Virus record (IMG/VR): IMGVR_UViG_3300027976_000006
Span: 92,976 to 156,975 of that record
Length of the DNA stretch: 64,000 nt
DNA from: a virus
Direction: 5' to 3' (one strand)
In this document: piece by piece, positions 42,979-51,187 of the stretch
Layout of the letters: every line of letters begins with the position of its first letter
Numbering within the stretch: the first letter of the stretch is position 1
The notes under the pieces: model-generated
The model's database searches: none
Seen by the model: the letters and a program-made list of their open reading frames with translations, nothing else
Told to the model about the DNA's origin: nothing
Made by a program: the position numbers and the translations under genes

Positions 42979-43794
42979 ATGTTTAATCACGCACGAACTC
43001 TGCTTTTAAACCTAGACGGTGATCAAGGGTATTTCCCTAATTGCCCGGGGGAAGAATTGATCCCTCAAAATTATAAAAAGTTAGAATTTCCTACTTATCT
43101 GGATGTGTTTCGTTCCCGTTTCTTTGGTGCTGACCCTGACAGAGCTATGCTGAATTACCGTGCGTGGCAGCTACTCCAGTTGCTTGAATCGACGGAACTG
43201 CAGGCACATATTCTAACGCTAGATCCGCGGATTACATACGATCTAAAAAGCAATAAACTTAGTTTGCACGATACATTTTTGCCCAAGATTACACAGCAAG
43301 GTGGCACTTCGGCACAGAGGCTTACTGTCATAGGTTCCCCGATTAACCCAGCTGCCACGGGAAGAACTACTTTTGATTACCGCATTAGTATAATCGGACC
43401 AAATATTCAGATAATTAGGCTTAGCCCTCCCTTAATGGAGGTACAACATCTACTAACTTTGACGGCAGGACTTAGCGAATATTTTTCACTTCCTCTGTCG
43501 GGATATAGATTCTGCGTGAATACGACAGATCCAGAAGTATCTTGGCAAGTGCAGGGATACCTTAGACCGCAAACAAGCTTGTCCGAAATTGAGCAAGGTT
43601 TACACAGTATAGGCGAGCCTTACTTAATTCAGCTATTTGGGACAGCTGCCGATGAGCCTTACACTACGTTTAGAAATTGCTGGAAAAAGCATCCTGAATT
43701 TGCTTATAGGCTGGGCAGTGCAACAGCGGCAATGGTCTACCGCATGGAAGAAGAACGCAGTAAAGTAAGAACGAGCATTAACTCTAATACTTAA
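42979..43794 (+). CDS. Baseplate-region structural protein (271 aa)
   Basis: Follows the previous gene by eight bases; a modest AAGG site precedes the ATG. The N-terminal third is mixed, with FPTYLDVFRSRFFGADPDRA and helical repeats; the middle is beta-rich (RTTFDYRISIIGPNIQIIRL, about residues 130-150); the C-terminal third is helical. No enzyme motif is seen. It lies between tape measure and sigma-factor genes, in the run of baseplate hub genes. I infer a hub or wedge component without naming a family. Confidence 0.6.
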   Translation: MFNHARTLLLNLDGDQGYFPNCPGEELIPQNYKKLEFPTYLDVFRSRFFGADPDRAMLNYRAWQLLQLLESTELQAHILTLDPRITYDLKSNKLSLHDTFLPKITQQGGTSAQRLTVIGSPINPAATGRTTFDYRISIIGPNIQIIRLSPPLMEVQHLLTLTAGLSEYFSLPLSGYRFCVNTTDPEVSWQVQGYLRPQTSLSEIEQGLHSIGEPYLIQLFGTAADEPYTTFRNCWKKHPEFAYRLGSATAAMVYRMEEERSKVRTSINSNT

Positions 43795-43803
43795 AGAGGA
43801 GCC

Positions 43804-45831
43804 ATGGCGGATAAATCAAATAATTGGGCAATGGTGGATTTGTCTGCACAACCAGGCGGGGCACAGTTAGTGCTACGCGTGTCAGGTGCCGATATTCCCG
43901 TAGCCCAATTTAGCATGAGTTACGGCTTAAACGACATTCCAAAGGCTACAGCATTAATTGCACTTGGGCGCGACGCAAGGACGGGCGAGCCATCCGCTAT
44001 TTACGCCCAGATAAAGACGATTAAACAAATGGCCAGAGCTCGTGTATTTATCGTAGGTAATCTGGGCGACTGGTCTCCCCGTGGTGCAAACGGGGTTAAA
44101 GAATATTTTCCAACGAGTACCAACACATCTATATTTATTGGTTATGTGGCAGGAACAAGCTACCGCAGGTCATCAGGGCAAATCAGCTTAGTGTTAAATT
44201 TAGTAAGTAAATTAGTGGATTTAGCCCTGTCTTCTGGCGGCAGCAAAGATGTAGTACCTGGCTCGCCTAACGATTTGATGTTGCCAACATTAACTGAGGG
44301 TTCAGGTGTCAGCGGAGAAGCATCAAATAAATTTACAGACCAGTTAGAGCAAGATTTAATTATTGATTTTAGTGAGGCAATTTTAAAAGTACTAATGAAG
44401 GTGTCTGAAGAAAGTCAAATTCAAACACACGAGGCGGATTTTTGGTGTGGTGGCTTAGCACCCGCAGGTTCCCCGATTTCGGATAGGGCAGGTAACGGAA
44501 GGGCGGCAGCTGTAATTAAACCGGGCGCCGGGGATAGATGGCAAGGTATTAGTAATCTTGCCACAGGTACAGATGTGGACAAGTTTCTTACAAAGTATCC
44601 GCTTAAGGTGGGCTCAGCTTGTATACCAAAAGCGTGCTCTTTTATCGGAGGTCAAGTTTCGGCTTCACTTGCTAGCACCAGTATGTGGGGGATGCTGATT
44701 GGTTCAATTTTGCCTAACTTTGGCTGCGGTATTATCCCGTGGGCATCTGGAGCAATTATAGCTCCTATTCTTGACATGGCACGGGATGCTCAAATAACAA
44801 TTAAAGCAGATGAATATGCAGATTTTGATTTAACCACTCAGTCCCAGCGCCCATTGTACGGAGTTGGGGTGATGGGTAACTTCGAGATGGGTACTCTTCC
44901 TCAATCTGAGGAGCCAAAGCTCTGTACTGGAGCTGTCTTTGTCGCTAAAAACGAGGATGGTAGTGATTTAAATGACGGTATGTGGTTATTTGTAAACACC
45001 CCGGGGTGGACTGATAATTGGACTAATAGCGAGCCGGGAACAGCAGATGGAGAGAGTAATCCAGATATTGTTAAAACACTAACTGAACCAAGTCACGATG
45101 CTGCTGGGATTGCAGTTGTAGCCATAGACCGCAAGCCAGAGGAGCAGCTGATACCAGTTAATGACGCAATGCAACAATATGCTAAAATGATGTATGCTAG
45201 TAACGCCTTACGCGGGCGAGAGGGTTCTATCGTGGGTAAGCTTCGGTTTGACGTCGCACCAGGTACTACTATATTAGTGCAAGCTAGAGGGGATAATTAC
45301 TTGTCTGCAGGTGTGGATACCTTGGCCACGGATATGTATGCATTTGTGGCTAAAGTTCACATATCCATTAACGCGGAGAACGCCTCTGCTACTACATCTT
45401 TTGAAGTAACTAATTTACGCACTGCAGCTGAGAATAACTCCGGTTCAGAAAGATTCTCGATGCTTGAGCACCCATTCTTTGCAGAAAACTATTTTAAATA
45501 TGTTCCTTTGGTTCCTATGCTTTCTGTTCCCAGTAAAGGCTACTGGGACCCGCCTAGTAATCCACCGCTTACGGCGGTGGCAGGGGAGGTCGACCAAACG
45601 CTTACGGCGGTGGCAGGGGAGGTCGACCAACCGCTTACGGCGGTAATAACTACCGCGTTGCCTCCAGCTATCTCGGGTAATGCTGATTTAACTCCTACGG
45701 CTGAAACGTCAGGGGCGACCAATTTTCTGCCCCCGATAGACGCACCTATTCGAAGTAATCCTGTCGTACTAACGGCCCGCCTGAGCTCCGTTAGTGATTC
45801 TGGAGAAGCAGGGCAAACAACAGCACAATAA
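43804..45831 (+). CDS. Large baseplate hub-type protein with C-terminal repeats (675 aa)
   Basis: Strong GAGGAG start. The N-terminal 160 residues resemble a tail-hub beta domain (QLVLRVSGADIPVAQFSMSY; SIFIGYVAGTSYRRSSGQIS). The middle is globular with a few cysteines (IPKACSFIGGQVSASL). Near residue 525 there is RFSMLEHPFFAENYFKYVPL, and the C-terminal 80 residues are low complexity with repeats of LTAVAGEVDQ encoded by a 33-bp tandem repeat. Tail-hub proteins of this kind connect the tube to the spike. The C-terminal repeats probably form a flexible tail. It lies directly before the sigma-factor gene. Confidence 0.65.
   Translation: MADKSNNWAMVDLSAQPGGAQLVLRVSGADIPVAQFSMSYGLNDIPKATALIALGRDARTGEPSAIYAQIKTIKQMARARVFIVGNLGDWSPRGANGVKEYFPTSTNTSIFIGYVAGTSYRRSSGQISLVLNLVSKLVDLALSSGGSKDVVPGSPNDLMLPTLTEGSGVSGEASNKFTDQLEQDLIIDFSEAILKVLMKVSEESQIQTHEADFWCGGLAPAGSPISDRAGNGRAAAVIKPGAGDRWQGISNLATGTDVDKFLTKYPLKVGSACIPKACSFIGGQVSASLASTSMWGMLIGSILPNFGCGIIPWASGAIIAPILDMARDAQITIKADEYADFDLTTQSQRPLYGVGVMGNFEMGTLPQSEEPKLCTGAVFVAKNEDGSDLNDGMWLFVNTPGWTDNWTNSEPGTADGESNPDIVKTLTEPSHDAAGIAVVAIDRKPEEQLIPVNDAMQQYAKMMYASNALRGREGSIVGKLRFDVAPGTTILVQARGDNYLSAGVDTLATDMYAFVAKVHISINAENASATTSFEVTNLRTAAENNSGSERFSMLEHPFFAENYFKYVPLVPMLSVPSKGYWDPPSNPPLTAVAGEVDQTLTAVAGEVDQPLTAVITTALPPAISGNADLTPTAETSGATNFLPPIDAPIRSNPVVLTARLSSVSDSGEAGQTTAQ
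45566..45644 (+). repeat. 33-bp in-frame tandem repeat
   Basis: Copies of the 33-base unit start at 45566 and 45599, with a partial third at 45632. They encode LTAVAGEVDQT/P. The near-identity of the copies suggests recent duplication. The repeat unit is a multiple of three, so protein frame is maintained. Confidence 0.9.
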
Positions 45832-45853
45832 GTTTAACAAGGAGTACTTAGTT

Positions 45854-46594
45854 ATGATGGACGATTACTTAGAAGACGAATACAAACCAGCATTTCAAAG
45901 TTGGCAGCAAAATCAATCACCGGAAGGCAATGCTGCCTTACTTAAAGCCCTTGACCCTGTAGTGCAAAAGGGAATCAAAATGTACGGGTCTGACAGCCCG
46001 TTAACCACAAGTAGAGCTAAGCTGTTAACATTAGATGCAGTGCGAAAGTATGATCCTAAAAGGGCACGACTTCAGTCTCATGTGTTAAACCAGATGCAAG
46101 GACTTCGCCGAATCAACCAACAACAACAACAAGTTATCAGCGTTCCAGAGCGCGTGTTGTTAGAAAACCAACGGCTACATGGTTACACACAAGAACTATC
46201 AGACGAGCTAGGGAGAGACCCAACAGACGCAGAATTGTCGGATAAACTGGGCGTGTCTATGTCACGGTTTAAAAAAATTAGAAGTTATCAGCCAGGCGTT
46301 AATACGGGAAGACTAGATGCGGTTAACCCATTAACGGGGGGTACCGCTAGTTCAATCCCTAACCAACAACAGGACAGCTCCGATCTTTGGAGCGAGGTCG
46401 TATACCAAGGGCTTGGTCCTTTAGACCAGCGAGTTATGGAATTAACTTTAGGAATGCGAGGGCATAAAAAATTGTCGAATCAAGAAATTGCTAGTAAGCT
46501 TAGTCGCAGCCCCGGGGCAATTACTCAGCGTAAGACTAAAATACAGCAACTGTTAGACCGAGAACAAGCTTTGTCTCCTTTTATTGCGAGGTAG
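45854..46594 (+). CDS. RNA polymerase sigma-70-family factor, phage-encoded
   Basis: 246 residues; AAGGAG lies nine to ten bases before the ATG, 22 bases after the previous stop. Sigma factors direct RNA polymerase to promoters. A divergent region 2-like part (about residues 50-90, KLLTLDAVRKYDPKRARLQS) is followed by a region 3-like segment with SDELGRDPTDAELSDKLGVS (residues 116-135). The C-terminal region 4 contains a helix-turn-helix: LSNQEIASKLSRSPGAITQR at about residues 205-225. The protein is short and lacks a recognisable region 1. It lies inside the baseplate genes of a phage that also encodes its own polymerase, so it probably partners that enzyme. Whether it is packaged is unknown. 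Confidence 0.85.
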   Translation: MMDDYLEDEYKPAFQSWQQNQSPEGNAALLKALDPVVQKGIKMYGSDSPLTTSRAKLLTLDAVRKYDPKRARLQSHVLNQMQGLRRINQQQQQVISVPERVLLENQRLHGYTQELSDELGRDPTDAELSDKLGVSMSRFKKIRSYQPGVNTGRLDAVNPLTGGTASSIPNQQQDSSDLWSEVVYQGLGPLDQRVMELTLGMRGHKKLSNQEIASKLSRSPGAITQRKTKIQQLLDREQALSPFIAR

Positions 46595-46597
46595 GCT

Positions 46598-47347
46598 ATG
46601 CCACAAAAAGCTATTATTGATTATAATCTTGAACTCACCTTAAAGAAGTTCGCTAAAGCAAAAGGGGCAGCAGCTTCTAGCCGCGTTGAAAACGAGGCCA
46701 TAGGTTGGTTCCGCCCCGAAGTTGGTAGACTAGTAGAACTTACAACTACTGACAGTACTTCGACTGTAGGTGCGTTCCCTCCTTCGACGACGCTGCAAGT
46801 GTGGGTAACTAATCCCAATGCAAAAGGAAAAGCTTCGGCCACCATTACAACTACTCCTGACGGCAAGATTGGTAAGATAACGATAAACGATGAAGCGCGT
46901 GGATCAGGATTTCTCTTAGATGACACTCTCCATATTAGCCCAGTAGACCCGACAATTGCCCGAGATTATCCCGGCATAAGAGATGTAGGGGCAGTCCCTG
47001 CCAAATTAACATGGGAAGGGTTTTTATTGCAGAAAGAAGATTTAATTCACATTCACAGTGCGTTCGCGACAGACGAAGCAGAAAAAAAGTTGATTGAAGC
47101 TTACACTGTAAACGATGCTGGAAATTCATCTGATGGTATTGTGCTGTCTTTGCAAATCGACTATTTAGCACAGGCAGAAAGAGCATACAGGGCGCGGGCG
47201 ACTCAAAATTTTCCTCGCATGCTTACGCATCTTGCGTCCAGAGAAAAAGGACACGGGCAGCCTACCGGTGTTTTCTTAGGGCAAGCTTTAGACTATTTTA
47301 TACTACTTTTAAAGCAAGGCGCAGATGCCTCCGGAGGATCAGTGTGA
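46598..47347 (+). CDS. Baseplate-region protein (249 aa)
   Basis: Starts three bases after the sigma gene stop. The first 130 residues are beta-rich with TTTDSTSTVGAFPPSTTLQV and ATITTTPDGKIGKITINDEA, an Ig-like or beta-sandwich pattern. The C-terminal 100 residues are helical with DYLAQAERAYRARATQNFPR. The end overlaps the next gene by four bases (GTGA). Neighbours are a sigma factor and a gp25-like wedge protein, so a wedge-associated structural role is likely. I do not recognise a family. Confidence 0.6.
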   Translation: MPQKAIIDYNLELTLKKFAKAKGAAASSRVENEAIGWFRPEVGRLVELTTTDSTSTVGAFPPSTTLQVWVTNPNAKGKASATITTTPDGKIGKITINDEARGSGFLLDDTLHISPVDPTIARDYPGIRDVGAVPAKLTWEGFLLQKEDLIHIHSAFATDEAEKKLIEAYTVNDAGNSSDGIVLSLQIDYLAQAERAYRARATQNFPRMLTHLASREKGHGQPTGVFLGQALDYFILLLKQGADASGGSV

Positions 47348-47832
47348 TACAATTATCTGGAACGGTAGCACAATACGGCGGGCGCACTGTTGATTTCCTT
47401 GCATTTGACGGGATGAAAGTTAAAGGGGATACCCAGTTAACTCAAGCTCTGGTATTACCAGGGCAAGCCGGAGCACTGATTACCGGCATCGAAAAATTAG
47501 TTCAAAGAGTTCTATTGGAATTACTTACTGAGCGTGGTTCTTTAATCTACGACCCAACTCGTGGTACGCTTTTTTTAACTAAAATTCGTGCGGGGATGGT
47601 CGGCACATCTCAGGCTTTGTTTGCTGCTTTTAATGCGGCAGAATTGGAGTTGCGTAATACTCTAAAAATGGAAGAGGATAAACTGGTTGATCCTGCGGAT
47701 GAGCGTTACAGTCAGATGAATCTTTTATCCGCTTCGTTATTTGGGGATGTTGCCACACTCTCCATACAAGTGCAGAGTATGGCTGCAGAATCTAGTACTG
47801 TTATTTACCCGCTCCGCATTTTAGCTAACTGA
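47344..47832 (+). CDS. Baseplate wedge protein, gp25/W-like
   Basis: 162 residues. The start is a GTG with GGAGG eight bases upstream that overlaps the previous stop. The conserved gp25/W pattern is visible at about residues 49-80: GIEKLVQRVLLELLTERGS then YDPTRGTLFLTKIRAG. The C-terminal half is helical and beta (LSIQVQSMAAESSTVIYPL). In T4-like and P2-like phages this protein forms part of the inner baseplate wedge. The next gene encodes the J-like protein, the usual neighbour. The motif and position together make the call firm. Confidence 0.85.
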   Translation: MIQLSGTVAQYGGRTVDFLAFDGMKVKGDTQLTQALVLPGQAGALITGIEKLVQRVLLELLTERGSLIYDPTRGTLFLTKIRAGMVGTSQALFAAFNAAELELRNTLKMEEDKLVDPADERYSQMNLLSASLFGDVATLSIQVQSMAAESSTVIYPLRILAN

Positions 47833-47842
47833 GGATGACAAG

Positions 47843-49504
47843 ATGACATTAAATTTTTCTAATGCAGATTTATTTAGTTTAACGGCGTTAAACGCAGCAG
47901 ATGTACAGCAGCTGGTAGACCGAATTGTCACACAACTGCAAGAACTAAACCCCAGTTTAGATTTAAAGCGAGGGGTATTCAAGGACACCGTAGCTTATTA
48001 CCATGCAGTGCTGGAGGCCTCAATCCGTACTAGCTTAAGAAGGTACCAGTCAGCCAGAAGTCTACAGCAAATTCGGAACAACCCGGAGCTGGCCGACACC
48101 GCAGTAGTGGACGATGTTCTTTCCAATTGGGGTATAGCCCGTAAAAGCGGGACTAAGGCTATCGGCTCTATTACTATTGAGTTAAGTCAGGCACGCTCCG
48201 TTAATATTCCAACTGGTTTTTCATTTCAAGCGGCAGGTAAACGTTATTTTGCTACAAAAACATTTGTTGCCAGGTCGGCAGAATCGCAGTTATCCTTGAC
48301 AACTGACCGGCTATTGTCCCATTTAAGTAACGGCAATTACGCATTTACTATTGAAGTAGCAGCTGAAAACGTCGGAGCTGCCTATAAGTTAAACGCAGGC
48401 GACTCTGTTGTTCCAGTTCGTTCTATCGCCGGCTATGTGACTAGTTATGCCACCTCTAGCTTTTTAGACGGGTTAGGAGAAGAAACCAACGAAGAGCTGT
48501 TGCAACAACTTCAGTTAGGTATAGCAGCAAAGACTTTATCTAACCGAACTAATATGCGATCGTTTCTTAGATCTATTCCTGCTTTTGCCTCGGTAACTAA
48601 TCAATCTATTGTCGGGTATGGTGACGCAGAGATGTTGCGGGATCGGCATACAATATTTCCTGTCAGCTACGGTGGCAGGGTAGACTGGTATGTTCGAGGA
48701 CAATTTCCATTACAACGGACACTCTTAACCGTTTCAGCAATATGCGTGGAGGTTGCTTCAACTACAAGTACTTGGCAATTTTCATTGGCTAAAAACAGTA
48801 TTCCAGGGTTTTACGAAGTCAACAAAATCAGAACGGCGGCAGACGCAGGTTTAAATTCTGGATTTGAACCAAGCAGCGATACGAGGTCTACCGATCTAAC
48901 GGGAGATGGGTTTTTACCTGACATTGCCACCGTGGCGGAAGGTGCTTATTCTGCATTTCAAACTTCGGTTATTCGTTTTGCAGACACATTTACTTCTACG
49001 GCTACTCTATCGGTGGGGCAAATTTCACAATACCTTTGCGAAGTCACTGGAACACCGTTTATCCGAGAGATACAAGAGCTAGTCGCAAGCCGGGATGTGC
49101 GAAGCTATGCCGCGGATGTGTTAGTCAAAGCCCCTGTTCCTTGCTTCGTAGATGTCACATTAACCGTCAATAAAACGGCAAGTGATGTTGTACCTCCAAT
49201 CGATGCAATTAAGGCTGCTATTGTAGCTGTAGTCAACAGTACGGATTTTATCGGGAGGCTGGACGGTTCTATTATTATCAAGGAAGTACATAAGCTTTTG
49301 CAGAATAGTTTAAGTGTGACAAATTTAGATTTGTTTGGGCGGATACGCAATCCAGATGGAACAATCCAGTACCTCAGAAATTCAGATTCTTTGATAGTGC
49401 CAAACCAGCCGGATAAAATGGTTACGGCTAAAACCGTACAATTTTTTACCGAAATTTCCAAGATAACAGTTAATGTTGCTTCTACCCTCTATACTGCAAA
49501 TTAA
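47843..49504 (+). CDS. Baseplate J-like (gp6-type) wedge protein
   Basis: 553 residues, AGGATGACAAG upstream of the ATG. It follows the gp25-like gene, as in many contractile phages. The baseplate J pattern is visible near residue 110-150: GSITIELSQARSVNIPTGFS and FQAAGKRYFATKTF, a beta domain in which a sentence of Thr, Pro and Gly surrounds a turn. A helical part with GLGEETNEELLQQLQLGIAA follows near residue 210. The C-terminal part holds a further beta-rich domain. This protein makes the ring that joins baseplate wedges. The call rests on motif and order. Confidence 0.82.
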   Translation: MTLNFSNADLFSLTALNAADVQQLVDRIVTQLQELNPSLDLKRGVFKDTVAYYHAVLEASIRTSLRRYQSARSLQQIRNNPELADTAVVDDVLSNWGIARKSGTKAIGSITIELSQARSVNIPTGFSFQAAGKRYFATKTFVARSAESQLSLTTDRLLSHLSNGNYAFTIEVAAENVGAAYKLNAGDSVVPVRSIAGYVTSYATSSFLDGLGEETNEELLQQLQLGIAAKTLSNRTNMRSFLRSIPAFASVTNQSIVGYGDAEMLRDRHTIFPVSYGGRVDWYVRGQFPLQRTLLTVSAICVEVASTTSTWQFSLAKNSIPGFYEVNKIRTAADAGLNSGFEPSSDTRSTDLTGDGFLPDIATVAEGAYSAFQTSVIRFADTFTSTATLSVGQISQYLCEVTGTPFIREIQELVASRDVRSYAADVLVKAPVPCFVDVTLTVNKTASDVVPPIDAIKAAIVAVVNSTDFIGRLDGSIIIKEVHKLLQNSLSVTNLDLFGRIRNPDGTIQYLRNSDSLIVPNQPDKMVTAKTVQFFTEISKITVNVASTLYTAN

Positions 49505-49518
49505 ATAGGAGTCGAGCT

Positions 49519-50421
49519 ATGTCGCGAGAACACAAAGGCCGAATTGAAGCTATACGCTTGTTTAAGAAAAACGGAAATAATCAAAATTCACCACAAAAAA
49601 TGAGTTTTGCGTTGGATTACTTAACCTTTTTTGGGTATGTCGCTGTTGAGCTTTTGCATAACATCGATTACTCCAAGCTTGAAGAAGCGGTAAAATCATT
49701 TCAAAGTTTGTTTAATCTGAAAGTAGATGGTGTTATTGGGCCTAAAACATTAAGAGCCATGGAAACGCCGCGTTGTGGCTGCCCGGACAAAATTGACCCT
49801 AAAAACAAACACCATATTCAATTTATGCAGGCACAGGCTGTTGCTGCCAAACAGCGTAGCCGCTGGAATAAGCAGGGGCTTACTTACGCAGTACAGCAAT
49901 ATGTCGTAGGTTTACCTAAACTAGCCCAAGATAAAATATTTTCTACCGCCTTTCGTGCATGGGATGATGTCTGTGGTTTAAACATTACGCGCGTTAAAGG
50001 CACAAAAAAAGCAGATATTGTGCTTGCCACCGGGAAAGGAATACAGCATAATTTTGATGGTAGCGGTGGTACTCTGGCTTGGGCTTACATGCCCAAGGGG
50101 AATGACCAGCAGCTGTCGATGGAATTTGATTTAGATGAAACTTGGATTTCTCAACCCACGGATCGTGGAATTATGCTGCTTAATGTTGCTTGCCACGAAT
50201 TTGGTCATCTTCTTGGTTTAGACCATTCAAAAAATGCCGGCGCGCTGATGGCTCCTTACTACAATCCATTCATAAGCGGACCTCAAGAAAATGACGACAT
50301 TAAACGCATTCAAACACTCTACGGATTAAATCAAAATGTAAAAGCGGTTAAAAAAGAAACAAAAAGCATATTAGTCGTAGAGTTAAAAAAGGGTCAAAAA
50401 CTGGTTGTTACCCGTACTTAA
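49519..50421 (+). CDS. Matrix metalloproteinase-like zinc protease (matrixin) with cysteine-switch propeptide
   Basis: 300 residues with AGGAG upstream. Residues 25-82 look like a peptidoglycan-binding-type propeptide domain (AVKSFQSLFNLKVDGVIGPK). PRCGCPD at residues 84-90 matches the matrix metalloproteinase cysteine switch PRCGVPD, which keeps the enzyme latent. The catalytic domain shows FDGSGGTLAWAYMP and the zinc site HEFGHLLGLDH with H226, E227, H230 and H236. ALMAPYYNP supplies the Met-turn. In typical matrixins LAHA and AHFD histidines bind a structural zinc; here they are W and M/E, so that site seems lost. No hydrophobic signal peptide is visible. It opens a seven-gene cassette between baseplate and tail genes. 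I infer a virion or lysis role; the substrate is unknown. Confidence 0.93.
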   Translation: MSREHKGRIEAIRLFKKNGNNQNSPQKMSFALDYLTFFGYVAVELLHNIDYSKLEEAVKSFQSLFNLKVDGVIGPKTLRAMETPRCGCPDKIDPKNKHHIQFMQAQAVAAKQRSRWNKQGLTYAVQQYVVGLPKLAQDKIFSTAFRAWDDVCGLNITRVKGTKKADIVLATGKGIQHNFDGSGGTLAWAYMPKGNDQQLSMEFDLDETWISQPTDRGIMLLNVACHEFGHLLGLDHSKNAGALMAPYYNPFISGPQENDDIKRIQTLYGLNQNVKAVKKETKSILVVELKKGQKLVVTRT

Positions 50422-50433
50422 AGGAGTAATGTT

Positions 50434-50814
50434 ATGGTAATAGATTTGGCGGCGACAGTTACTTGGATCAAGCCTGTACTAATTATTCTGCTAATGACAA
50501 TTGGAATAGTTTTTTTTGCCGTTCCTTGGCTGAAGGAAATGATAGGCAAGCTTCCTTCTAAGCCAGCGGAAACACCACAACCTTCCCCCAGCGCTAAGCC
50601 TAAACAACGAAGCAGCGACGCCACGCCACCGGCTGGAACTGCAGAATATCTGCATATTGTCGAGACAACTGCCCCTAATGCCGACCCTACCGTATGGTGG
50701 GAGTACGCAAAAGCTGAAATGACAGAAGCCGAAGTAGCAATTGCCGAGGCTAGATTAGCTCAGCATGCTCCAGCTACTTCCGCTAATATCAACAAAGAAG
50801 AAATAAAAAACTAA
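50434..50814 (+). CDS. Small single-pass membrane protein (126 aa)
   Basis: AAGGAG precedes the ATG, 12 bases after the matrixin gene. A hydrophobic stretch at about residues 8-32 (VLIILLMTIGIVFFAVPWL) is a likely transmembrane or signal-anchor helix. A Pro/Lys/Ser-rich linker follows (SKPAETPQPSPSAKPKQR), then a helical C-terminal part with VAIAEARLAQHAP. Possible roles are a holin-type or membrane-anchoring protein for the neighbouring peptidases; the sequence does not decide. I do not recognise a family. Confidence 0.65.
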   Translation: MVIDLAATVTWIKPVLIILLMTIGIVFFAVPWLKEMIGKLPSKPAETPQPSPSAKPKQRSSDATPPAGTAEYLHIVETTAPNADPTVWWEYAKAEMTEAEVAIAEARLAQHAPATSANINKEEIKN

Positions 50815-50830
50815 CCGTAGGAGAATCATT

Positions 50831-51187
50831 ATGTCTTTGCGACACATAGGTCTATTGAGTGGAATTCTTGGTTTGTTATTGTTGGTCTTACCTTTGTCTA
50901 ATGACTCGGTCGCGATCGAACCAGCTACAACTACGGCCTCACCTAAACAAGTATTTGCCACTTACGAGAAGTTATGGAGAGCGCATGCTAAAGCCGCAGC
51001 AGACAAGCTCGCTTCTACTGAAATTAAAACGGAAAAGGAAATTTGGGAATTCATTGCGGCGGGGCAAGAGCCAGCACGAAAGGCAGCTTTTATGGATTTA
51101 GCAAAAAGCGAACAGGACTATTTTGACAAGCAAGGTGGTTGGTCGGCGAAAGCCCATGAAAAACTATTAAGGAGTTATGCAAAATGA
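50831..51187 (+). CDS. Small exported or membrane-anchored helical protein (118 aa)
   Basis: AGGAG precedes the ATG. A hydrophobic N-terminus at residues 5-22 (GLLSGILGLLLLVLPLS) looks like a signal peptide or anchor, followed by a helical mature part with FATYEKLWRAHAKAAADKLA and DFAKSEQ-like charged helices ending in KLLRSYAK. There is no lipobox cysteine. The stop overlaps the start of the papain-like gene (ATGA), so the two are translated together. It may be a periplasmic partner of the peptidase or a spanin-like protein. The family is not recognised. Confidence 0.62.
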   Translation: MSLRHIGLLSGILGLLLLVLPLSNDSVAIEPATTTASPKQVFATYEKLWRAHAKAAADKLASTEIKTEKEIWEFIAAGQEPARKAAFMDLAKSEQDYFDKQGGWSAKAHEKLLRSYAK

